The notes under the pieces: generated by a model
Seen by the model: the letters and a program-made list of their open reading frames with translations, nothing else
What the model was told of the DNA's origin: nothing
Databases searched by the model: none
Position numbers and translations under genes: made by a program
Shown here: one piece after another, positions 8,044-17,340 of the stretch
How the letters are laid out: each line of letters begins with the position of its first letter
Position numbering within the stretch: position 1 is the first letter of the stretch
NCBI GenBank assembly: GCA_020636645.1
Contig: JACJXO010000008.1
Location: 1-64,000 of the forward strand
Reading direction: 5' to 3'
DNA from: Chitinophagales bacterium
GTDB taxonomy: Bacteria > Bacteroidota > Bacteroidia > Chitinophagales > BACL12
DNA length: 64,000 nt

Positions 8044-9840
8044 ATGAAAAGACTCCTCCTTCTGTTCATTCCGCTGCCGGTTCTGGCGCAGGTCAACCTG
8101 GCACCCAATCCCAGCTTTGAAGAATATTCTACCTGTCCGACATTTTATTCGACAGTAGATGTGTACACAGATCCATATGTGACCGACTGGTTCAGGTCTA
8201 ACGATGGTTCATCAGATTATATGAATGCCTGCGATGTGGGAGAGACCGTTGGCGTGCCTACCAACATCTTTGATGATTATTGTCCAGCCCGCACCGGCGT
8301 AGCATATGCAGGCTTCTGGTCGTATCTGTCGTCTGGAATCTACCGCGAATACATGCAGGCACAACTCACGGAGCCGATGGTTGCCGATGGTTGTTACTAC
8401 GTTGAGTTCTATGTGACCCCGGCCACGAAGTCTGACTTTACCACCAACAACTGGACCTGCGATTGTATTGGCATGTATATCTCAGAGGTGCGGCCGCTGT
8501 CAACCCTATATACCTATACTCCGCAGATCACCACTGCACCCGGTGCATTCTATACGGATACGGTAGGGTGGACACAGATAGCAGGTATTTACATTGCTGA
8601 TGGTGGGGAAGAATGGATATCCATTGGCAATTTCAACAACGATGCTGGAACAGATGTCTTTGATTTTCTGGATGAAGGCGCATCTCCTTATGTCTATATG
8701 TTTGCCGATGATGTGCTGGTAACTGAATTATCTGATCTGGATATCCTGTCCGATACTACATTGTGTGCCGGCGATGTATGGGTGTTGAACGCACCAGGCG
8801 GAGCAGATTCTTACCTGTGGAATACGGGTGAAACGACCACCTCCATTACGGTGACCACCACGGGCGATTACTGGGTGGAAATGACCACACCCTGCGGCAC
8901 GTTCCTGGATTCTGCCTATATCTTTTTCAGCGTGGATGAAGAGATCACCAGTTCCACAGATATAGATGTCTGCTATCAGGACATGCCCTATATCATTGAT
9001 CCGGGAGTAGCTTATGAGACACAGGTGTGGAGTACTGGTGAAACAACACCTACCCTGGAAGTGGATGCAGAAGGAGTGTATATTCTGAATGGATATGGAA
9101 GTTGTCAGGCCTATGTAGATACCTTCCATCTGAATGTGATCGAAGAGGTGCCTGATCCTATGCTGCTGGAAGATACCCTGATCTGCCTGGCTGAATGGAC
9201 CCTGGAACTGGAAGTGCCCGGGTTCAATACCTACGACTGGAGCACCGGTGAAACCACAGCTGCTGTTACGGTGAGCGAGGAAGGAACCTATACTGTTACC
9301 TACAGCACCGGTTGTGATACCTATACCGATGAAATGACCATCACCACAGATCCGTATCTGCTGGTGGATCCTGACCTCGGTCCGGATACTCTGGTGTGTG
9401 AGATACTGGGGTCGCTCATACTGGATGCTGGTCCTGACCTGCCAGACTATAACTGGAACACCGGCGAAACTACCCAGACTATTACGGTGACAGAAGAAGG
9501 GGCTTACTGGGTATTGAGTACCTCCCTGTGCGGCACCCATGGAGACACTATCATAGTATCGCCCTGTCTGTTCCTGAATGTACCCAATGCATTTTCACCC
9601 AATGATGACGGACTCAATGATGTATTCCGGGTGTTGTGTACAGACTGTGAAAATTTCCTGTCGCTCAGTATTTATAACCGCTGGGGCGATATGATCTTTG
9701 AAACAAGCGATTACACCGTCGGATGGGATGGCACCTATCAGGAAAAAGAACAACCTATTGGTTCTTATGTGTTCATGCTGCGTTACCTGGAAGGTGATCA
9801 GGAAGCTATCATTCAGGGCTCGGTGACACTGATACGATAG
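8044..9840 (+). CDS. Secreted multidomain protein with gliding-type (CHU_C, T9SS type B) C-terminus
   Basis: This 598-residue protein has a signal peptide ending near LPVLAQ and an N-terminal carbohydrate-binding-like region (about 20-235, NLAPNPSFEEYSTCP...). Four tandem modules of about 75-80 residues follow, each with the core W-[SN]-TGETT followed by a V-T-x-x-G-x-Y strand. They end in a T9SS type B domain of about 85 residues (NVPNAFSPNDDGLNDVF to the end). Such proteins leave through the type IX system and stay on or near the surface. The modules are acidic and Thr-rich. The specific ligand is unknown, and the gene stands alone. Confidence 0.88.
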   Translation: MKRLLLLFIPLPVLAQVNLAPNPSFEEYSTCPTFYSTVDVYTDPYVTDWFRSNDGSSDYMNACDVGETVGVPTNIFDDYCPARTGVAYAGFWSYLSSGIYREYMQAQLTEPMVADGCYYVEFYVTPATKSDFTTNNWTCDCIGMYISEVRPLSTLYTYTPQITTAPGAFYTDTVGWTQIAGIYIADGGEEWISIGNFNNDAGTDVFDFLDEGASPYVYMFADDVLVTELSDLDILSDTTLCAGDVWVLNAPGGADSYLWNTGETTTSITVTTTGDYWVEMTTPCGTFLDSAYIFFSVDEEITSSTDIDVCYQDMPYIIDPGVAYETQVWSTGETTPTLEVDAEGVYILNGYGSCQAYVDTFHLNVIEEVPDPMLLEDTLICLAEWTLELEVPGFNTYDWSTGETTAAVTVSEEGTYTVTYSTGCDTYTDEMTITTDPYLLVDPDLGPDTLVCEILGSLILDAGPDLPDYNWNTGETTQTITVTEEGAYWVLSTSLCGTHGDTIIVSPCLFLNVPNAFSPNDDGLNDVFRVLCTDCENFLSLSIYNRWGDMIFETSDYTVGWDGTYQEKEQPIGSYVFMLRYLEGDQEAIIQGSVTLIR

Positions 9841-10293
9841 GTTATCAGCAGGGAGATTCTGCTGCATGGAAAGGCCTAAAGGCCCGGAGAAACACCGTTA
9901 ATAAATAGTTTATAAAAATTATAATGCTTCTCCGTCCCCCGAGCCGCCTGCCTGCCATCTGCCAACTCCATTAGGATGCCTCTCCGGCCCCCGAGCCGGA
10001 GTCTCCTTCTCTATGGTTTGTAAAAAGGCCCGCCGGCAGGCAGGCAGTCTCATTTTTTTAAAGTACCATCAAACAACAGGCAGCCTGAAGGTTTTATCTC
10101 TACAAGAAAGAGGGAGACTCCGGGTCAAGCCCGGAGAAACACCGTTAATAAATAGTTTATAAAAATTTTAATGCTTCTCCGGCCCCCGAGCCGGAGTCTC
10201 CTTCTCTATGGTTTGTGAAATAGCCTGCCGTCAGGCAGGAAGTCTCCCTCTTGATGGCATGGAAATGGTTCCCCATGTATCTAACCATACTCC
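9841..10293. repeat. Array of REPIN-like elements
   Basis: No gene. The region holds at least three related units. A complete unit at 9982-10136 has a left hairpin arm CTCCGGC...GCCGGAGTCTCC and an inverted right arm GGAGACTCCGGG...CCCGGAG, enclosing about 105 bases with a GC-rich palindrome (about 10030-10050). A partial unit precedes it at about 9878-9980 and another follows at 10177-10250. The linkers between units repeat directly (AAACACCGTTAATAAATAG at about 9891 and 10137). Confidence 0.88.
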
Positions 10294-11301
10294 TCAGAAC
10301 GGGGCATCTGCCAGTCGCACATCATCCACCAGCAATACACAGTCATTCTGTGTGGCTGAGATGCCCACTTCCAGTGAGTTCTGAATGGAGTTCCACGATG
10401 GAATATTGATACCGCTGGCGCTGATCAGCTGCACCCCGTCCTGCCATAACTCCAGCTGACCATCAGCCTGATCACTGAAACGCAGGTGGACCTTGAGCGT
10501 GAACCATTCGCCTACAGGAACCGGAACCGGAGTGGCCTGTTCATAGCCGGTCTTTTCGCCAAACTTGTTTTCAAATGCCAGGACTCCGTCTCTGAGTATG
10601 ACCCTCGGACCGGGGTATCCAAGAAACAGAGAGTTCTCAAAATCCACCAGTGTCAAAGGCATACCGCTCCATATGCAATAGCGAGCTTCATACCAAAGGT
10701 CATCGCCGCAACGAAAGAAAGGCAACTGAGACTCCAGAGAGCACTTACTGGTTACCATATCAGCCGATGGAGCCACCGCAGTGCATTGCAGCACCTGGTT
10801 GGATGCCTCAAACGGATCTGACGCCAGCTCCAGTCGGTTGTCTGTAAATTCGCAGGTGCCTGCCCAGATACAGTCACGCAGTGCATTGTAATCTTCTACC
10901 TCAGGGAATGCCGGACTCTGGCATGTGAAATGGTTCCACCATTTTCCGGTTTCATCAAGACTGAACAGGAAAAGATCATTGAAGGTATCCTGTTCAAAAT
11001 CTTCTGTGAAATTATTCGCAACCGGATACGGACCTTCGGCAGTAATAATGAATGTGCCACTGTCTGTCAGGAGGTAGTGCTCTTCCAGAAAGCCCGGAGT
11101 AAAGATCAGGTCTGCGTAAATGCAGCCATCATCTGAGTAGAGATAGGCGCTACCGTCAGTGCCTACGATCACATGATTGCCCTCCGGATCCACATAATCC
11201 ATCAGCACATCCTGCGGACAATCACCTTGCTCTTTTTTGCAGGAACTGAAGAACAGTGCCGGGATCATAATGGAAAGGATAAGATGAGTTTTCATATGCA
11301 T
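10294..11301 (-). CDS. Lipoprotein with a heparin-lyase-like / concanavalin-like C-terminal domain
   Basis: This 335-residue protein has a lipoprotein signal with lipobox FFSSC; the Cys is followed by KKEQGD, which resembles the K-(D/E)-rich surface-export signal described in Bacteroidota lipoproteins. Residues about 110-335 look like a jelly-roll polysaccharide-lyase-type domain (FRCGDDLWYEARYCIW, GEWFTLKVHLRFSDQADGQL, LWQDGVQL, LLVDDVRLAD). Catalytic activity is not established and the fold may only bind glycans. Start codons at 11301 and 11295 are both possible. Repeat clusters lie on both sides. Confidence 0.72.
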   Translation of the reverse strand: MHMKTHLILSIMIPALFFSSCKKEQGDCPQDVLMDYVDPEGNHVIVGTDGSAYLYSDDGCIYADLIFTPGFLEEHYLLTDSGTFIITAEGPYPVANNFTEDFEQDTFNDLFLFSLDETGKWWNHFTCQSPAFPEVEDYNALRDCIWAGTCEFTDNRLELASDPFEASNQVLQCTAVAPSADMVTSKCSLESQLPFFRCGDDLWYEARYCIWSGMPLTLVDFENSLFLGYPGPRVILRDGVLAFENKFGEKTGYEQATPVPVPVGEWFTLKVHLRFSDQADGQLELWQDGVQLISASGINIPSWNSIQNSLEVGISATQNDCVLLVDDVRLADAPF

Positions 11302-11746
11302 ATAACAAGAGTGCTTGTAGAAAATTGCCCGGTTTACTTCAACTGTGCCTGACTGTTTCCTGAGCCGACTGCCCAGGGGCTCCTAACTCCATTTTAATGC
11401 CTCTCCGGGCTTGACCCGGAGTCTCCTTCTCTATGGTTTGTAAAAAGGCCCGCCGGCAGGCAGGAAGTCTCATTTTTTTAAAGTACGATCAAACAACAGC
11501 TAGCCTGAAGGCCTTATCCCTACAAGAAAGAGGGAGACTCCGGGTCAAGCCCGGAGAAACACCGTTAATGAAATGGTTAATAAACACGAAAAGTATCATG
11601 CGTCTCCGGCCCCCGAGCCGCCTGCCCGCCGTCAGGCAGGGAGTCCCCCTCACTATGGTTTGTACAAAGCCTGCCTGATCTTTTATCCAGATCAGGTATT
11701 TCGTAATTCTGTTAAACTTTTCTCACCACACCCTCCTGACAATTCC
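11302..11746. repeat. Intergenic region with a complete REPIN-like element and a nested palindrome
   Basis: A 154-bp unit at 11403-11556 matches the one at 9982-10136 over most of its length. Its arms are CTCCGGGCTTGACCCGGAG (11403-11421) and the inverted copy ending at 11556. A further hairpin arm at 11604-11619 (CTCCGGC...GCC) is split from its GGAG end by a 20-21-bp GC-rich palindrome at 11620-11640. Reading frames that run through this DNA into the receptor gene are not coding. Confidence 0.87.
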
Positions 11747-14155
11747 ATGACATTGCAGGGTGCATCTGCATCTACCTTCGCACGCAAAAATTCATTGCGG
11801 AATCTTTTAATTCTAATCGCTTCATTATCAGCGATTAATACCCACGCCCAAACCACAGAGATCAACGGTCGCATCCTGGATGCCACCAACCACGACCCGC
11901 TCACTATGGCCACAGTGGTTCTTCAGGGGACAAACTATGCCACGGTAACGGATGATGAAGGTCATTTTCAATTATCAGTACCGCCCGGACTGTACAATGT
12001 AGAAGTTTCCTATACAGGCTATGAGACCTGGGTGGAACAGGAGGTCATCACCTCCACAGCCAGGCCGGTACTGCTGAATATTGAATTGGTGGAAAGTATT
12101 GAAGAACTCATTGCCGTGCAGATAGAAAGTGAAGGCTTCAAGCGGACCGACGAAACACCGTTATCCATCAGGAATTTCTCTTATGCAGAAGCCCAGCGGA
12201 TGCCCGGTGCAGTGCTGGATCTCTCGAAAGCCATTCAGAGTTACCCGGGAGTATTGCCCAAAAGTACCTTCGGATACAACATTGTTTTTCGCGGTGGAGC
12301 TCCATCAGAGAACCGGTATTTCCTGGACGGAATTCCCATCCCATCCATCACCCACTTCAGCGTGCAGGGCAGCAGCGGCGGACCTAACGGACTGGTCAAT
12401 ATCGATTTCATTCGTGGGGTTGATATCTATACTGCCGGTTTTCCAGCCTCGAGAGGAAATGCCCTGAGCGGTATCATGGAGATCAATCAACGGGAAGGAC
12501 GTATAGATCGGTTTGGTGCCCGCATCACCCTGGGTGCAACAGATTATGGTGCTACGATAGAAGGTCCGATGGGGCAGCGTTCATCATACATCCTGTCTGC
12601 AAGACATTCGTTCAGCCAGTACCTGCTCAAGGCATTCAATGTGCCGGTTCTGCCAACCTATTCTGATGTGCAATACAAACAGACCATTCACTTCGACGAC
12701 AAGAACGAACTGAATATTGTGGCACTGGCTGCATACGATGTTTACCGGTTAAACACGGATGCGCCCGAAAGCGATGCACTGCTCTACAACGTTGGATATA
12801 TTCCGGAGGGAGATCAAAACCAGTACACCATCGGACTGAACTATCGCCACTATCTGGAACATTCATGGTATTCGGTCATGTACAGTCATACAGGACTGAG
12901 CAACCGGGCGGATAAATTCAGGAACAACAGCGGACTGGAAGCAGATCGTTTGTTGCGTTATGACGGACAGAACAACAGCGATCACTTCCGGCTGGAACAA
13001 AAGATCTTCAAGGGGAAACATACTTTCGGATACGGAATGGAAGCCGCATACCAGCAGGATGTATATGATGTATTCGGATTTCATATCAGCCAGATAAGCA
13101 TTGATACCATCAATGGTGTGCAGGAGATCGGAGTGGCACAAGCCGGAGTATATGGTACGTACGACCTGCATCTGGCAGGCGATCGATTTGTATTGCATAC
13201 CGGTCTTCGCACAGATATGGCAGGTTACAGCGCAGGAACCAGCAACCCGCTGAAGCAATTGTCGCCCAGGATCGCCATGCAGTACAGAGCCACAGATAAG
13301 CTCAGTATCAATGCATCTTCAGGCATCTATTACCAATTGCCTAACAGTGTGCTGCTGGCATTTACTGACAGTACCCTGCGGGATGGTATCAGCTGGATCA
13401 GAAGTCCGCAGGTGGCCATTGGTGCCGACTATCGCAATGCCGATCACTATCGGGTGAGCTTAGAAGTTTTTTATAAAGGGTATGACAACTATCCCTTCCT
13501 GCTGGAAGATTCCATTGCATTTGCCAACGCCATTGCAGATTATGTGGTGGTGGGCGATCAGCCTGCTGCTTCCATCGGAAAGGGAAGGGCCTACGGACTG
13601 GAATGGTTCATACAACAAAAACTCAAGCGTGATTACTGGTGGATGGTATCCTATACCTATTCGGTCTCTGAATTTCAGGATAAGAACGGCGAGTATCGTC
13701 CCGCCGTCTGGGACAGTCGCCACTTCATCAGCCTGACCGCAGGCAAGACCTGGAAGAGCGGCTGGCAGGTGGGAGGCAGATGGCGCTACAGCAGTGGCAC
13801 ACCTTATACTCCCTATGACTCTGTGGCTTCATCCCTCATCTCCAACTGGGAGGTGGCCAATCGCGGAATATTCGATTATAATCAGTTAAACACGGAAAGA
13901 CTGGCAGCTTTTCACATGCTGGATCTTCGGGTGGATAAGCGCTGGAATTTTGAACGCTGGCAATTGAATATATTCATGGACATACAGAATGCCTATGGAT
14001 CCAAAGTGCAGTTGCTGCCTTACCTCACTACGGTGCGTGATGTAAACTGGGATCCCGTGGTGGATCCGGATGATCCCACCCGTTATGAGCTGCAGCAGAT
14101 CAACAGTGATACCGGTCGGCGACTCTACACCATCGGAATGGTGGTGGATCTGTAG
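11747..14155 (+). CDS. TonB-dependent receptor with carboxypeptidase-regulatory-like N-terminal domain
   Basis: Starting at ATG 11747 gives 802 residues with a signal peptide ending near INTHAQ. The first mature domain (about 40-125, TEINGRILDATNHDPLTMATVVLQGT) is a CarboxypepD_reg fold typical of Bacteroidota receptors. The plug follows (PGAVLDLSKAIQSYPGV, FRGGAPSENRYFLDGIPI), then a 22-strand-type barrel ending in an aromatic residue-poor MVVDL terminus. There is no SusD-like partner nearby, so the substrate (metal chelate, peptide or glycan) is open. An upstream extension of the frame reads REP sequence and was excluded. Confidence 0.9.
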   Translation: MTLQGASASTFARKNSLRNLLILIASLSAINTHAQTTEINGRILDATNHDPLTMATVVLQGTNYATVTDDEGHFQLSVPPGLYNVEVSYTGYETWVEQEVITSTARPVLLNIELVESIEELIAVQIESEGFKRTDETPLSIRNFSYAEAQRMPGAVLDLSKAIQSYPGVLPKSTFGYNIVFRGGAPSENRYFLDGIPIPSITHFSVQGSSGGPNGLVNIDFIRGVDIYTAGFPASRGNALSGIMEINQREGRIDRFGARITLGATDYGATIEGPMGQRSSYILSARHSFSQYLLKAFNVPVLPTYSDVQYKQTIHFDDKNELNIVALAAYDVYRLNTDAPESDALLYNVGYIPEGDQNQYTIGLNYRHYLEHSWYSVMYSHTGLSNRADKFRNNSGLEADRLLRYDGQNNSDHFRLEQKIFKGKHTFGYGMEAAYQQDVYDVFGFHISQISIDTINGVQEIGVAQAGVYGTYDLHLAGDRFVLHTGLRTDMAGYSAGTSNPLKQLSPRIAMQYRATDKLSINASSGIYYQLPNSVLLAFTDSTLRDGISWIRSPQVAIGADYRNADHYRVSLEVFYKGYDNYPFLLEDSIAFANAIADYVVVGDQPAASIGKGRAYGLEWFIQQKLKRDYWWMVSYTYSVSEFQDKNGEYRPAVWDSRHFISLTAGKTWKSGWQVGGRWRYSSGTPYTPYDSVASSLISNWEVANRGIFDYNQLNTERLAAFHMLDLRVDKRWNFERWQLNIFMDIQNAYGSKVQLLPYLTTVRDVNWDPVVDPDDPTRYELQQINSDTGRRLYTIGMVVDL

Positions 14156-14267
14156 GAGAAAATAATAGCGGCAATTCAGTTAAGCTATTACCGGCAACAA
14201 CCTGCAGTTTTAGCCTTCCCCTTGTGCGGATATCTCAGGTCTTCGTAAGACCCAGAGTTCTTTGTGA

Positions 14268-15227
14268 TCAGTGATTCACTACGTCCGGATCGCCCATTTT
14301 CCCGGACTGATAATTGGCAATGCAACGCCTGATCTCGTCTTCGTTATTCATAACAAAAGGACCGTAGGCATAAACCGTTTCGTTGAGCGGTTGTCCACCC
14401 AGTGCCAGGAATTCTGCACCTGTTTCAGAGAAGAGTTCAATATCACTGGCGTCGCGGTAGTACAAAGCCATCTGGTTGGCCTTCAGAGACCGCTGACTTT
14501 CCAGTTCCATTTCACCGTTGATGAGATAGAGAAAGGCATTGTGGGTGGGGTCGGTCGGAATGGTCATGCGTGCACCCGGTTTTAGATGGATGTGGTAGTA
14601 GAACGCCGGCGATAAGAGGCTGATATTGCTTTTGGCGCCGAATAATTCACCCAGAACGACCTTGGCATCAAAGGTATCCGTATGCACTTCATCCATTTCT
14701 GACGAACGATATACACTGGTGGTAGGGTCGGTCCATTTATAGACCGACGGCATATTCAGCCAGATCTGAAAGCCATGGTAGTTGCCTCCGTTGTCATACA
14801 GCAACTGACCGGTCTCTTCCATGTGAATAGCACCCTTGCCGCTGCTGAACATCATGAATTCTCCCTTGGTGATCTGGAAGTCATAGTTCAGACTGTCTTT
14901 GTGGTGACCGCTGCCTTCCAGAAAGTAGGTGGTGGGTATCACACCGGCATGTGGATGTGCGTCCACCCGCAAAGGGTCTGCACCCGGATTCAGGTTTACA
15001 GGCCCGAATTCGTCGAGCATGACATAAGGAGAAACAAAATCCGTATGGTTACCGGCAAAGGCTCTCAGAATGGGTAAGGTACCCACCTTGGCTCTGTCGG
15101 CCGTAACAATGCGGTACACTTTTCTTTCACAACCTGAACCGATCAGTCCCGAAGCTTTAACAAAGCCTGGAACAGCCAGCGTCATGCCGATCATGGCAGA
15201 GCCTTTGATGAATTGCTTTCTGGTCAT
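14268..15227 (-). CDS. Pirin family protein with N-terminal export signal
   Basis: ATG 15225-15227 gives 319 residues. The N-terminus MTRKQFIKGSAMIGMTLAVP resembles a Tat signal but has R-K instead of R-R, so export by Tat is possible but uncertain. The pirin bicupin body shows DEFGPVNLNPGADPLRVDAHPHAGV and TYFLEGSGHHKDS (metal-binding His and Glu residues), followed by GEFMMFSSGKGAIHMEE. Pirins bind Fe(II) and some act as quercetinases; the role here is unknown. The longer upstream frame has no family similarity. A YrdB-like gene lies 52 bp upstream on the same strand. Confidence 0.87.
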   Translation of the reverse strand: MTRKQFIKGSAMIGMTLAVPGFVKASGLIGSGCERKVYRIVTADRAKVGTLPILRAFAGNHTDFVSPYVMLDEFGPVNLNPGADPLRVDAHPHAGVIPTTYFLEGSGHHKDSLNYDFQITKGEFMMFSSGKGAIHMEETGQLLYDNGGNYHGFQIWLNMPSVYKWTDPTTSVYRSSEMDEVHTDTFDAKVVLGELFGAKSNISLLSPAFYYHIHLKPGARMTIPTDPTHNAFLYLINGEMELESQRSLKANQMALYYRDASDIELFSETGAEFLALGGQPLNETVYAYGPFVMNNEDEIRRCIANYQSGKMGDPDVVNH

Positions 15228-15279
15228 AATGCCTGATTGTCTTCCTAAACATACAACACAGCTCCGAAGTTCAGAATCA

Positions 15280-15648
15280 TCATGGCTGCCAAAACCAAAG
15301 CCATTCCAGGCGGTCGGCAGAAAACAGGTGATGAAGTATGACGACTGCCAGCAGGATCCAGGCCAGATCCGGATATCCGGAAGCCCGGACAGTCCAGACG
15401 CCAAACAGGAACATGCAGACCTCCAGGATCAGCCTGATCCTCCCGGGAGTCTGCACAACGGTCTTTCCACTCCGACTTTCATCGCCGCGAACAGCAAATA
15501 CAACCCATATAGCCATCAGGGCGACACCCAGAATAATGCCTGCCCACCACCCGAAGCGATGCCAGGCCCACCAGCCCGGTGCGAACCATGCGGTGAGCTC
15601 CAGAAAAAAACGCAGGGCGAGATTCAGCGGATGACTACCATATCGCAT
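15280..15648 (-). CDS. YrdB-like (DUF2568) small membrane protein
   Basis: This 122-residue protein has four hydrophobic helices. It begins HPLNLALRFFLELTAWFAPGWW, the conserved start of the DUF2568/YrdB family, and has a second hydrophobic half around LEVCMFLFGVWTV and WILLAVVILHH. The function of the family is not known. It precedes the pirin gene by 52 bp on the same strand and could be co-transcribed with it. Confidence 0.75.
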   Translation of the reverse strand: MRYGSHPLNLALRFFLELTAWFAPGWWAWHRFGWWAGIILGVALMAIWVVFAVRGDESRSGKTVVQTPGRIRLILEVCMFLFGVWTVRASGYPDLAWILLAVVILHHLFSADRLEWLWFWQP

Positions 15649-15661
15649 GACCTAAAGAAAT

Positions 15662-15689
15662 AAAAAAAGCGCCGTCTTTCAACGGCGCT
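15662..15689 (-). terminator. Rho-independent terminator of the first hsp20 gene
   Basis: The stem AGCGCCGT (15668-15675) pairs with ACGGCGCT (15682-15689) around a six-base loop. On the minus strand it is followed by a run of seven T residues (15662-15668). It lies 23 bp after the hsp20 stop and faces the right way for it. Confidence 0.9.
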
Positions 15690-15712
15690 CCACACCTTAA
15701 ACCTACACTTGC

Positions 15713-16135
15713 TTATTTGATCTCGATCATGCGCTTGGCAGCGGCGATCTCTGTTTCTTTCTTCGGCAGGAAAACACGCAGAATGCCATTCTCATAGTGG
15801 GCTTCCACTTTGCCGGCATCCACACTGTCGGGCAGGGTGAACATGCGGCGGAAGTTTCCGTAACGGAATTCGCGGCGGGTGTACTGGTCGTTCTTCTCTT
15901 CTGTGTTCTCTTCTTTGGCTACGCTGACGATGAGCTGGTCTTTTTCTACTTCCACGCGGAAGTCAGATTTGTCGAATCCCGGTGCAGCAAATTCCAACTG
16001 GAAGTGCTTGTCAAACTCAGCCACATTCACGGCCGGACGGGTGACAGCCGGGGTTTCGAAATTGTTCAGCCACAGGTCATCCAATACATTGAACAGACTG
16101 GGTACGGAGGTTGGTTTACGTCTTACGGTGATCAT
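15713..16135 (-). CDS. Hsp20 / alpha-crystallin small heat-shock protein
   Basis: This 140-residue protein has the alpha-crystallin domain at about 35-125 (FQLEFAAPGFDKSDFRVEVEKDQLIVSV, then REFRYGNFRRMFTLPDSVD and AHYENGILRVFLPK). The C-terminus carries an I-x-I motif (MIEIK) used in oligomer assembly. It acts as an ATP-independent holdase in the cytoplasm. A heptanucleotide array begins about 15 bp upstream of the ATG, and a terminator follows the gene. Confidence 0.95.
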   Translation of the reverse strand: MITVRRKPTSVPSLFNVLDDLWLNNFETPAVTRPAVNVAEFDKHFQLEFAAPGFDKSDFRVEVEKDQLIVSVAKEENTEEKNDQYTRREFRYGNFRRMFTLPDSVDAGKVEAHYENGILRVFLPKKETEIAAAKRMIEIK

Positions 16136-16803
16136 AATTATTGGTTTTTAGTTATTCGTTATTCGTTTATCGTTGTTCGTTGTGAACAAGGAGGTATCGT
16201 CAAGTGATGTGCCACGGCAATTTGCCGGACATAATTGCAGAAAATCGACATGTGTTAGTGACAACCTGTCTGAATTGGGGTTGGAAAGGGTGACGGATTG
16301 GCAGAGGGGATGGTGTCGGGTATCGAGTATCGGGTAGCGGGTATCTGGTATTGGGTATTGGGTATTGGGTATTGAGTATTGAGTATTGAGTAGTGAGATT
16401 TGGGGAGTAGAGAGTAATGGAGTTGCTATCTGTTGCATGGAAGCTCCGTGCCTGTTATGCTGGTCGCAGACAAACTAAAAAAGAACTGTCTCTCCGGGCT
16501 TGACCCGGAGTCTCCTTCTTAATAAGATCAGGGAGGCTCCGGGTCAGGCCCGGAGAAACAGAAGTTGAGGAGTGATCCCATTGACTCCCGATAGCTATCA
16601 ACTGGGACGAAATTCTTAATAAGAGGACGGGTCATTCCTTAAGCTGACGAAGGAGGCTATCAGGAATCTCTTATTTCAGTTGCCGTTCTCTCCTTCAAAG
16701 TGAAAAGTAATCTCCCTACCTGCCGGCATATGTGATTTTCGCATTGCTATAAAACCACTGACTGCCTCCTGATTGCTACCGGAATGGTGGAGTCAACTGC
16801 CAA
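16136..16803. repeat. Long intergenic region with 7-bp arrays, a short REPIN and other repeats
   Basis: No supported gene in 668 bases. At 16151-16185 there are five 7-bp units (GTTATTC, GTTATTC, GTTTATC, GTTGTTC, GTTGTGA). At 16313-16396 there are twelve units of the GTATTGG/GTATTGA type. A 64-bp REPIN-like pair of hairpins lies at 16492-16555. At about 16631-16686 an element of the form GTCATTCC...GGAATCTCTTA is shared with 27421-27475 on the opposite strand. At 16794-16806 TTGGCAGTTG runs up to the yfcE stop. Confidence 0.88.
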
Positions 16804-17310
16804 CTAAATTGTCCTTCCTCGCGGCCCCAGCTCAATGACCGCCAGGTCTTTCACCTCACCCTGATCAATGGCAAAGCGCAGCATGGTGCGTACCTTATGA
16901 AATCCATTCATACCCGCAGCACCGGGATTCATAGTAAGCATCCGGTATTTCTGGTCGAACTGCACCTTGAGTATATGACTGTGCCCGCAAATGAACAGGC
17001 CGGGTGGCTTCACTTTCAGGATCTCCCTGACCCTGGGTTCATAGCGACCGGGATATCCACCGATATGCGTCATCCAGACATCCAGTCCGTCCAGTTCAAA
17101 CCGGTTGTCCAGCGGTGCCTGTTGGCGTACTTCTCTGCCATCTATATTGCCGAACACAGCCCGCACCGGTTTGATGCGTCTGATCTCTCTGATACTTTCC
17201 AGCGGACCGATATCACCCGCATGCCAGACCTCATCAGCCTCTGCTGCATGTTCCAGTATGCGCTCATCCATGTAACCATGGGTATCACTCATCAGCAGGA
17301 TCCGTATCAT
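16804..17310 (-). CDS. YfcE-family metallophosphoesterase
   Basis: This 168-residue protein has the metallophosphoesterase metal ligands in order: MSDTHG (7-12), WHAGDIG, FGNID, MTHIGGYPG, ICGHSH. This is the full set for a small two-metal phosphodiesterase of the YfcE/MJ0936 type. The physiological substrate is not known. The gene follows miaA by 30 bp on the same strand. The stop codon TAG is followed directly by TTGGCAGTTG, a fragment of the 7-bp repeats found elsewhere. Confidence 0.9.
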   Translation of the reverse strand: MIRILLMSDTHGYMDERILEHAAEADEVWHAGDIGPLESIREIRRIKPVRAVFGNIDGREVRQQAPLDNRFELDGLDVWMTHIGGYPGRYEPRVREILKVKPPGLFICGHSHILKVQFDQKYRMLTMNPGAAGMNGFHKVRTMLRFAIDQGEVKDLAVIELGPRGRTI

Positions 17311-17340
17311 GATACGTGCACCACTTCTGCATGCATGATC

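Noticed and set aside
11573..11746. N-terminal extension of the TonB receptor
   Set aside because: The extension translates REP and palindrome sequence. The signal peptide starts after ATG 11747.
14238..14252. Hairpin GGTCTT...AAGACC as terminator for the first TonB receptor
   Set aside because: Only six base pairs and no T run on either strand.
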